Source of the DNA: Epithemia pelagica
Lineage: Eukaryota > Bacillariophyta > Bacillariophyceae > Surirellales > Surirellaceae
Assembly: GCA_946965045.2 (NCBI GenBank)
Contig: OX337233.1
Coordinates: 2,604,001 to 2,668,000, forward strand
DNA: 64,000 nucleotides
Direction: 5' to 3'
Shown here: one piece after another, positions 10,133 through 17,755 of the stretch
Position numbering within the stretch: position 1 is the stretch's first letter
How the letters are laid out: every line of letters starts with the position of its first letter
Made by a program: the position numbers and the translations under genes
Notes under the pieces: generated by a model
Databases searched by the model: none
Told to the model about the DNA's origin: nothing
The model's input: the letters and a program-made list of their open reading frames with translations, nothing else

Positions 10133-10210
10133 TCTGCAATCGAACGCTCTACCACTGAGCTACTAGTGCCGGACGAGCACCAGACGTGAGTCGAACACGT
10201 GACCATTCGA
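10133..10210 (-). tRNA. Circularly permuted tRNA-Cys (anticodon GCA)
   Basis: On the minus strand the 3' half (10210-10176) precedes the 5' half (10169-10133), with a 6-base spacer (10175-10170). 3' half: anticodon-stem strand TCGAA, variable TGGTC, T stem ACGTG, loop TTCGACT, T stem CACGT, acceptor CTGGTGC, discriminator T. 5' half: acceptor GCACTAG, TA, D stem GCTC, loop AGTGGTA, GAGC, G, anticodon stem TTCGA, loop TTGCAGA. Joined in the mature order they give 72 nt with a 7-bp acceptor (one G-U), 4-bp D stem, 5-bp anticodon stem and 5-bp T stem. U8, A14, G18G19, U33, C48, T54T55C56 and A58 are all present. U73 is the known cysteine identity base. A-box and B-box promoter motifs are intact but in reversed order. 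The exact junction within the anticodon loop (37/38) is unresolved. A TATA-like stretch lies upstream (10250-10258) and a T-run downstream. A conventional linear tRNA cannot be drawn here. Confidence 0.85.
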
Positions 10211-10317
10211 AGTTTGTTTTAATTCACTATCTTAGACCGATGATTTTAGAATATATACACTAACATTGGTTTTTCTATTGGGGGATTGAGATTTGAGAAC
10301 AAACGCAACATGTCGTC

Positions 10318-11988
10318 ATGGCATCAAGGCAAGGGAGCAGTAAGAAGAAGACACCACGAAAGAAAGAAGCACGTGATAGGAATTCAACGTACAGTTGCCA
10401 CAGACTAAAAGGGGGAGTCGTACTGTGGTGGATTCTCACTGCATGCGTGTGCTATGCCGTTGTATGGATCGTTACCTTTGCATTCCACGTGCACATTGTT
10501 GTGGACCATGGGCAACTCATTATTCAATTGATTCAGAACGACACCAGCATCGCCGCTGGATCGGAAGACTCGTATTTGACGCACTTTGGCACTCCAGTGG
10601 ATGTTGCGAAACGGAGTTTTATGCGGCGCCAACAACATGAGCAGCTTGCCAACAAACATCCAACCAGGCGACACCCACAATCAGCTCATATCAATTTTCT
10701 AGACAAAGAATTTCATCCCTTGGGTGACAAGAGAGATCATATTATACATTCGAGAGATGGCGGGCTGTATCGAATTGGGAGAGGTGGAATGCTTCAAAAA
10801 TTGTCCTCCAAGAAAACCACTACCCAAAACAGCACGATTCGTGACTCTTATGCACCCACGGGTGGTGCATTACCAGTACTGGAACGAGGTGTCTTTTCGG
10901 GAGATTCCTATCAACGTTTGGGGGAATGGCCAGAAGTGGATCAATTTCAATGTCTTAGAAAAAACACGTCAGATCCACAATCAGACCCTTATTTCGAATG
11001 GCAGAAACGAGCCCCGTACGTGATTATTCTCGGTGCCATGAAGGGGGGAACTCAGGCCTTGACGACACATTTGTGGCAACACGAACGATTTGTAAAGCAA
11101 GATGTCTCCACGGAGCTGCATTTCTTTGGTCATTTGGATTACCAACAATCCTCACGGGGCATTCCCATTGGTTCAAATCAAAAAGCCTACGCCTACCGAT
11201 TTCAAAAAAGTCACAGTGGCTTGTTTGACCCCCACACGCATCCGCCCCGCACCAGTGCCAAGCCGCACGTATTGGCGATTGACAGCACACCCTATTATCT
11301 GCTGATGAGCGACGTTGTGCCCCAAGCCATTTGTTGCGTGGCACCCTGGGCCAAGTTGGTGGCACTCCTACGAGACCCTGTGGACCGTATCTTATCCCAT
11401 TATCGGTATTTGCACGAATCTCGATGGCGTAGCGGCAAGGCCATGGTCGACTGGGATGCCTGGATTCATGCGGATTTGCAGTTGCTACGCGAAACCGGTG
11501 TTTGGCAAGATTGGACCAAGGTGGATTTTGACACCTTTTCTGGAAGTGTACAAGAGTTTCAAGCCTGGAAACGTTATGTCCATCATGAGCAGAATGTACA
11601 GTACGTTGTCGGAAGAGGCATGTATGCGATTCAGTTGGAGCATTACTACAAAGTGTGGGCCGCCTGTCCTCGCATGCAACAATATTCTCCCGATTCACCC
11701 CCGCTCAAGGCGGTGAAATCCGAAGAGTTTGCACGGAATACAAACCGTGTGTACAATGAGATTTTGAAGTTTTTGCAGCTGGATCCCGTGAATTTGACGG
11801 ATACGAAAGCCAAACACGAGACCATGAAACTGAGCAGCGAAATACCAATGCCGGCCCACATTCGACAAGAGTTGCAAGCCTTTTATCGACCTTACAATCA
11901 ACGACTGTACAAATTACTGAATTGGACGGCGTCGATGCAATGGCCCCTAACACCACAAGACGATTTCAAAAGCCAGGAGAAGCTGTGA
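10318..11988 (+). CDS. Golgi-type membrane sulfotransferase (PAPS-dependent)
   Basis: A single-exon 556-aa type II membrane protein. A Lys/Arg-rich cytosolic tail (1-33) is followed by one membrane span (about residues 33-58), a variable stem, and a lumenal sulfotransferase domain from about residue 230. The 5'-phosphosulfate loop is visible as GAMKGGTQAL (the Lys is the catalytic/PAPS contact). The 3'-phosphate motif is LLRDPVDRILSHYRY, with Arg and Ser placed as in heparan-sulfate sulfotransferases. Also seen: VGRGMYAIQLEHYYKVW, typical of carbohydrate sulfotransferases. It would transfer sulfate from PAPS to a polysaccharide or glycoprotein in the Golgi, plausibly for cell-surface or mucilage glycans. 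The acceptor cannot be told from sequence. ATG 10318 is the first in frame. Confidence 0.88.
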   Translation: MASRQGSSKKKTPRKKEARDRNSTYSCHRLKGGVVLWWILTACVCYAVVWIVTFAFHVHIVVDHGQLIIQLIQNDTSIAAGSEDSYLTHFGTPVDVAKRSFMRRQQHEQLANKHPTRRHPQSAHINFLDKEFHPLGDKRDHIIHSRDGGLYRIGRGGMLQKLSSKKTTTQNSTIRDSYAPTGGALPVLERGVFSGDSYQRLGEWPEVDQFQCLRKNTSDPQSDPYFEWQKRAPYVIILGAMKGGTQALTTHLWQHERFVKQDVSTELHFFGHLDYQQSSRGIPIGSNQKAYAYRFQKSHSGLFDPHTHPPRTSAKPHVLAIDSTPYYLLMSDVVPQAICCVAPWAKLVALLRDPVDRILSHYRYLHESRWRSGKAMVDWDAWIHADLQLLRETGVWQDWTKVDFDTFSGSVQEFQAWKRYVHHEQNVQYVVGRGMYAIQLEHYYKVWAACPRMQQYSPDSPPLKAVKSEEFARNTNRVYNEILKFLQLDPVNLTDTKAKHETMKLSSEIPMPAHIRQELQAFYRPYNQRLYKLLNWTASMQWPLTPQDDFKSQEKL

Positions 11989-12661
11989 TTTGTCGTTAAA
12001 GATCATATCTGTTGTGAACCTTATCACATTTTGCCATATCATTTTTACACTGTTCTGACTTTTTGTGTGAGAATGGGGCTTCCCCATGAGGATATCGAAC
12101 TCGTAGCGAGTTGGCCGGCAAACTCGCGTTGGCCCATGAGAATGTATGCTTGTGTTTAGCTTGTTGCGCCTGTCCCTTCCTAGTTCAAGCGCCTTACTCT
12201 TGAAGTTGTTTGCAGTGTTATGACCCAACCCAACGCATTGTCGCAGGGCAGGGTCACTTGAGACACTGAGATTTTTCTCAGTGCCACCTTTTAGAATAAT
12301 AAAATTGGTGGGGCATATCAATATCAAATCCAACAGACAGTTGGAGTCTTCCCAAAACGTTAGAATGGTTTGAGGGCGCACGCCCCAAACCCCAAACACC
12401 CAAAAAAGGAGATGCATCCAATCTTTGTTTCGATGGTTGACTCCGAAGGTCATCCTTTATAAGTTTGTGCTGAACTCTATCTATTCCACAGGGGAAACGA
12501 TCAAGCTCTTCTTGTGTTGTGACTTGTGACAAGGCAAATAATAGCAGCTCCACTTTCCACACATTACTGTGACGTGCAATCCATCCCTCTCTGTCAAACA
12601 GCAACCCCATTTCACCTTTGTGTCATTCGAGTTCGCCTCTAGAACTTGAGGTTATTTCACA
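11989..12661. other. Intergenic; two small hairpins after the sulfotransferase
   Basis: Holds two adjacent short stem-loops, ATGGGG-CTT-CCCCAT (12073-12087) and AACTCG-TAG-CGAGTT (12098-12112), possibly in the 3' UTR. Short ORFs on the minus strand have no recognisable content. Confidence 0.4.
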
Positions 12662-14842
12662 ATGTTAAAGCGTGTCGGGTCGAGAAGGAAAGTGAACTCA
12701 CCGGGTATTGGGGAAGCATCACCCACAAGCTCCAAAGAAAATGTCAAGGTTGGAGCGGGCGACAAGTTACCCGATGCCGGTTTGAATGACACCATTGCAT
12801 CCAACGATCATGAACGACTCATCAAGGCCGCAGTAGCACGATCCAAATCCTCTTCCCGATTGTTTGGACGCGGTCGACGAGGATTTACCGAAGAAAAATT
12901 GGCTCCCAAACAGGGTGGCAGCAGTAGTGGTACCGGAAGCGCGCCCTCACGAGGTGTACGTCGCCATCATTCGACCGACGCCGCGAAAGCACTCGCCGGT
13001 GAGTCCAGTGCCAGTGGTTCGGCACCGTTTGAATACAGAGAAGTCGTAGTCAATGGAAAGAAAAAGAAGGTTCGTGTCAAAAAGAAGAGTGCTGCGGAAG
13101 CGGCGGCCGATGGCGATGGACACCGCAAACTGGTCAAAGTCAAGGTGAAGCAGGTCATGAAAAAACATACACAACAACAAAATGAGCTTCAGAATTCGGT
13201 TCCCATCAAGGTGGGGATTCCGGCCAATCATCAATTGCGCAAACCATCCACGGCGCAGTCCTCCAAGTACATGCAGGCTTCGGACAATGTCTCAGGTGTA
13301 TGGTCCAAGGCCGCTCGGTCCATTTTCTCCTTTGGCAATGATAAACGAAGTAAAGCGTCATCCGGAGGTGATCCGGAGGAAATGGATTTGGTCTTTGAGC
13401 CTGAAGCAGGAGGAGAACGACAAAAGGAAGAGAATGAAGAAGAACCGGTCCATGCGCAAGGACACGACGACACGGGCAAGCCATCGATGGATGCTGCACC
13501 AGAAACACCCGAAGGAGTCAAGCCAACCCTTTCCAAGGGCTACAAACCTCCAACTCAGTTGAATGGAGAGCCTGGATTACTGCAGGCCAAGAAGAAAGAA
13601 GCTCCTCCAACAGAGACTGGGAACGAAGCAAACAACAACAAAAATGAGACCAAATCGGTCAAGAAAGACGCTCCCGTTTCACCAAGACAACCAGAGTTCT
13701 TTGCACGCTACGTTGCTGGTCCAGGTGCTGGTGGGGACTATGATTTGCAAGACGGCCCACCCATGGAAATTCATACCAATGCCATGACAAAGACCAAATC
13801 GAAATCGGTTTTTCAATCGGAATCCATGATCCGCCGCCAGTTTATCCAAGACCAGTGGCTTTCGGGTGGGTCCAACTATCAGGTATGGGAAAAGGCGGCT
13901 GCCAACAACCTGATTGACATGTCGGTTGTCACGTCCGTCACTGAGTGTACGACGGATGTTTCCACCAAAGACCCTACGAGCGACGGTGAAGATGCCATGG
14001 ACGACGACGTATCCGAGATCACACACGAAGACCTTGTCCCCGATATGCTCATGGAAGTCAAGCAGACCAACGAATTGGAACTCTGGGAAGCCTTGTGTGC
14101 CCATCGAATAAATCTCTTTGGCCCTCGCAGTGCCTTGACGGCGGAATCGTTTGTGAATCGCGGCATTGCTCAGTTACAGGCCGGACGTCTGGAAGAGGCA
14201 GCCGATTCCTTGTTGAGTGCAGTCTGTTTCCTCGAAGAAGTTCATGGCACCATTGATCACACCGATCGCAATGGCAATGGTGGAGCACCACCCCATATGC
14301 ACATGGCACAAGCCTTTTACTTCCTCGGCAAGGTTTACATGTTGCAGGAACAGTATCCCATGGCAGAATCGGCCTTTTACAAGGCGCTCAACATTCGCCA
14401 ACAACATTTGGGCAAGGTCCATCCGGATGCGGTGGAATGTTGGGAACAAATAGGCTTGTCGTATGTTCAACGAGCCGATCAGGCCCAGGGAGAGGAACGA
14501 CAGATCTTGGAACGACGGGCCATGGATATCTTATCACAGGTGTTGAAGTTGAAACGTGCCATTTTCGGATCGATTGATGTCTCGGTTGCGCGAACGGCTC
14601 GTGCCGTGGCCAAATTATGCGCCATTCGCAACGAATCGGAACGGGCCCAGCGATTGTACAAACAAGTCCTGAATGTGCTGGCTCAAATGGATAAGGATCT
14701 TACTTCCATGATCAATCCAGACTTTCCTGATCCACGTGATGTGGCCAAACATAAGGAACGGAAACGAGAACTCACCAGCATTGAAGAGGAAATGAGACGG
14801 TACGGCGTCAAGGAGGTCAAGGAGGAAATTCTGGAGATCTAA
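12662..14842 (+). CDS. TPR-domain protein with long basic disordered N-terminus
   Basis: Single exon, 726 aa. Residues 1-~450 are low complexity with Lys-rich patches (KKKKVRVKKKSAAEA) and Ser/Gly/Glu-rich stretches. From about residue 490 come tetratricopeptide helices: AESFVNRGIAQLQAGRLEEA, then AFYFLGKVYMLQEQYPMAE with NIRQQHLGKVHPDAVECWEQ. The HLGxxHPD pattern is that of kinesin-light-chain-type repeats. A further helical region ends at EEMRRYGVKEVKEEILEI. Probably a scaffold that binds other proteins through the TPRs; no catalytic motif is seen. Many diatom proteins have this shape and no name. Confidence 0.8.
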   Translation: MLKRVGSRRKVNSPGIGEASPTSSKENVKVGAGDKLPDAGLNDTIASNDHERLIKAAVARSKSSSRLFGRGRRGFTEEKLAPKQGGSSSGTGSAPSRGVRRHHSTDAAKALAGESSASGSAPFEYREVVVNGKKKKVRVKKKSAAEAAADGDGHRKLVKVKVKQVMKKHTQQQNELQNSVPIKVGIPANHQLRKPSTAQSSKYMQASDNVSGVWSKAARSIFSFGNDKRSKASSGGDPEEMDLVFEPEAGGERQKEENEEEPVHAQGHDDTGKPSMDAAPETPEGVKPTLSKGYKPPTQLNGEPGLLQAKKKEAPPTETGNEANNNKNETKSVKKDAPVSPRQPEFFARYVAGPGAGGDYDLQDGPPMEIHTNAMTKTKSKSVFQSESMIRRQFIQDQWLSGGSNYQVWEKAAANNLIDMSVVTSVTECTTDVSTKDPTSDGEDAMDDDVSEITHEDLVPDMLMEVKQTNELELWEALCAHRINLFGPRSALTAESFVNRGIAQLQAGRLEEAADSLLSAVCFLEEVHGTIDHTDRNGNGGAPPHMHMAQAFYFLGKVYMLQEQYPMAESAFYKALNIRQQHLGKVHPDAVECWEQIGLSYVQRADQAQGEERQILERRAMDILSQVLKLKRAIFGSIDVSVARTARAVAKLCAIRNESERAQRLYKQVLNVLAQMDKDLTSMINPDFPDPRDVAKHKERKRELTSIEEEMRRYGVKEVKEEILEI

Positions 14843-15178
14843 ATGAAGCCAAAATCGATATTCGATCTTCCTTTTCATGCAGGGTTCACCCGACCACATA
14901 CCTGGAGCGATATGAATGAAACGCTCAAAGCAGAAATTCTCGCAAATTGCTTTGTTCCTACAGCCCAAACCGGACGCACACGTTGTTTAAGGCCTACCTT
15001 ACAGTATTGCAACAGTTCCCATTTTAAAAACCCCTCTATGATAACACTGTGGTTGCTACTACATATATCTCGCCAGATGCAAACTTCATTTTTGCGTCTG
15101 TTACATGAAATGTAGGTCCAGAGCAAATCTCCCCCCATACAAAAATTCTGCTGTCGTTGTTTTCCATAAAAGAGCCCT
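14843..15178. other. Intergenic, convergent gene ends
   Basis: 3' regions of the TPR gene (plus) and the RPA70N-like gene (minus). Nothing else recognised. Confidence 0.4.
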
Positions 15179-17452
15179 CTACTCTTCGGCGCTGATGGCG
15201 TACAAGAAATCTCGCGGTTTCAAGGATGACGACACGACGGAATGCATGGGGCATTCTTCTATTAATCGGGCCAGGGTTCTTTCAATCAGCGACAATGGAT
15301 GGTTCTCCATTGGATTCGGTGGTGGTTTGGAATGTCCTTCAGTCGAAACACGTGGTGGTGACCTTGAGTGGATGCTGCTTGTTTCAGTGGCCCATCGATC
15401 GTTGGAAGAAGTATTTGCCGTTGATGTTCTTGTGGAAGTACCTGCAACGATGGCTGTATCCTGAATTGCTCGTGGCTGAGATGGTGGAGGGACCGGAGAC
15501 GCTTGTCGCGATTCCAACAGTAAGGGCAGCGTCACCATGAGGCGTGGATTCGCATCGATGGACACAACTTTTTGTCGTTTCATCACGGTCGGTGACGTCT
15601 TTTCCGCTTCCTTGTAGGCTACTTCAATTTCCTTGTCATTGGCATCTTCCAAAGCGATTGGCTGAGCCGCATTCTCCTTGTCGTCCGTCGGTGATTGTGG
15701 TTCCGACCTTGAAGTTCCAGGAGCGTTGGCCAAAGTTGCTGGTTGTGTCTCAAACGGGTTGGTCACATTGGAAGTCGTCGATTCCTGAGTGTAGGGATCC
15801 AACGCAGCAGATTCCGACACCAATGCTTGTGTATCGAGTGGAGCAGCTGGAGAATTCACCTCCTCTGACTCTGTTGGCTTTGTAGTGCTGGGATCTTCCA
15901 TTAACGAATATTTTCTTTTCCTGCCAGGAGCCGCAACGTCCATAAAGCCAAAGTCACTGTCATCGTCTTCTTCGTTGTCGTCAACTTGCTGTCCTGGGCG
16001 TTGTTCACGTTGAGCTTTTGTAGTATTTACGGAGAGTTCCTTTTCTGGATTGGGTTCACCAGAGTCTTTTGGACTGCTCGTCATTGCATCGCGAGGGAGA
16101 ACCTCGGGAGGTTGAGATACCAACATGGACTCAATGCCCATGTCGTCATCGTCTTCTTCCTCCTTCTCTCCTCCACTCTCTGGTTGCTCCGTCTCCAACA
16201 TTGAAATTCGATCCACGACATGGTGGTTGTTGTTGTTACTGGAAGCCTCGGGTTGGACTGTCTCAAGAGTTGGACCCTTTGACAATGCCTGGTTGTGAAC
16301 CTTGGTGTTGTTCGGTTTCTTATAGGGGTTAGGGATTCGTCGAGTGGTATGATCCCGTACAGTAGCATCCAAATTCGATGCGGGTGGTCGTTGGATCGTT
16401 GCACAAGTCGCTGCAGCGTTTGTTTGTAGTCGAGCGCCTTTCGGATTGGTTGTATCTCGGTCCACACCTGGGTGGTGGGTGGATCGTAAGCGTGTTGTCT
16501 CCTTGGATGGAGGAGGTTCGGATGGCGCATGCAGGGCTGGGGCTAACTTGCGTTTGGCCGAGACGACGTGGTTCGAGATTGCCTGCAACAGACTGGGACT
16601 CTGGAATACCTTGGAAATGTCTCCCATGTGCACCGTGGAGGACGACGACCGAGAACCCGTGGGTTTGTTGTTGGTGGTTGTTGTCGTTCGAGGCGAGCGT
16701 TCTTCGCGGGTGTCCGCCGCAACTACGAGGGGAGGGGAGCCCGGTGGATCGGGAGATGCCAGAGTCCTCCTCCTCCTTTTCTGCGGGTTGGGACTTGGTA
16801 GTGAACCCTGCAAGTGCCATCGTACTTGGTTCCAATCATGCTGAAACTCGAGCATGCATTGTTTGACCCGTGTACAGAGTTCGACCGACAAGGGATTCTT
16901 GACAGTCCCAAAGCCGTGTCCACCCCATACCGTGACCTTGTGGATATACAAACACAAGGAATCCTTCTTCTTGCCGTTGTGGTTGAGGTGGTTGTTTGGG
17001 AGGCCCCGGCGGATGGATCGAGGGGCTGCCTCGTCGGTTGGAGGCAATCCTCCTTGTTGTTGTTCTTGTTGCCATGCTTGTTGCTGGGTCATGACGAGCC
17101 ATTTTTGGAGACACACCAAACAGCCGGAGGATGCATGTTGTCGTTCCAACTCCAACTGTGCCGACGAGGATAAGACGCCACGAATGAAATGTGTGCCATC
17201 CGAGAGACGCAACCACCAACGGCCAGTAGTAGTAGTCGTCGAAGTGTCGCTATCTGCATTGCTGGAACCCTTTACTTTTTCCATTTCAATGATTTGTGCC
17301 ACGACGGCTTCTTCCTGGAGTGGCATCCGAGTGGTTGTCAGCGTGTTCCCACTTGTTGTTGTTGTTGCATCACGTCGTGATTGCAAGGACTGGACGACGG
17401 CTGCTTCAATCCATGGCTCTTGTGCCGTCGAACCCGACAAAAAACTACTCAT
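15179..17452 (-). CDS. Protein with RPA70 N-terminal-like OB domain and long disordered tail
   Basis: Single exon, 757 aa. The first ~210 residues match the pattern of the RPA1 N-terminal OB fold: VVAQIIEMEKV, then WWLRLSDGTHFIRGVLSS, SGCLVCLQKWLV, LCLYIHKVTVWGG and a closing GTVKNPLSVE. These correspond in order to the strand pattern ending in G-x-x-I-G-N-P in RPA70N. The rest (from ~220) is low complexity, with Arg-rich and acidic patches (EEEDDDDMG, DNEEDDDSDFGFM) and no recognisable DNA-binding core (DBD-A/B/C), so it is not a complete RPA1. RPA70N normally recruits checkpoint and repair factors, so a chromatin or DNA-damage scaffold is possible (inference). The gene is divergent from the nuclease/kinase fusion. 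Confidence 0.7.
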   Translation of the reverse strand: MSSFLSGSTAQEPWIEAAVVQSLQSRRDATTTTSGNTLTTTRMPLQEEAVVAQIIEMEKVKGSSNADSDTSTTTTTGRWWLRLSDGTHFIRGVLSSSAQLELERQHASSGCLVCLQKWLVMTQQQAWQQEQQQGGLPPTDEAAPRSIRRGLPNNHLNHNGKKKDSLCLYIHKVTVWGGHGFGTVKNPLSVELCTRVKQCMLEFQHDWNQVRWHLQGSLPSPNPQKRRRRTLASPDPPGSPPLVVAADTREERSPRTTTTTNNKPTGSRSSSSTVHMGDISKVFQSPSLLQAISNHVVSAKRKLAPALHAPSEPPPSKETTRLRSTHHPGVDRDTTNPKGARLQTNAAATCATIQRPPASNLDATVRDHTTRRIPNPYKKPNNTKVHNQALSKGPTLETVQPEASSNNNNHHVVDRISMLETEQPESGGEKEEEDDDDMGIESMLVSQPPEVLPRDAMTSSPKDSGEPNPEKELSVNTTKAQREQRPGQQVDDNEEDDDSDFGFMDVAAPGRKRKYSLMEDPSTTKPTESEEVNSPAAPLDTQALVSESAALDPYTQESTTSNVTNPFETQPATLANAPGTSRSEPQSPTDDKENAAQPIALEDANDKEIEVAYKEAEKTSPTVMKRQKVVSIDANPRLMVTLPLLLESRQASPVPPPSQPRAIQDTAIVAGTSTRTSTANTSSNDRWATETSSIHSRSPPRVSTEGHSKPPPNPMENHPLSLIERTLARLIEECPMHSVVSSSLKPRDFLYAISAEE

Positions 17453-17755
17453 GATTCGTCTCCTTTCGAATCACAAACGGAGATTCTGGTGCGTTCTTTC
17501 TTTCTTGTCTTTTTCATGGACAATCACCGCCTTGGAAGCCCTGTTGCAGCATGACAGCAAATGCTCATCCAGCAGATTGGGGCAATAAAAAAATGCTCAT
17601 CGAAAACACTCCTGAGCGTTAGCGTAGTTTCGAGAAAAAATCTCAACACCCACAACAGCAACAACAACCATGTAGAATGTGTACCTTACCTTTTGCTCGT
17701 TCGAGACGAATCGCAGCAACCACCAGGACAGCACAAGCGTTGCTACTGTCTGACC

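Noticed and set aside
10133-10210. Two unrelated tRNA fragments (pseudogene pieces)
   Set aside because: The halves complement each other in all four helices and in tertiary positions; independent fragments would not match, so a permuted gene is the better reading.
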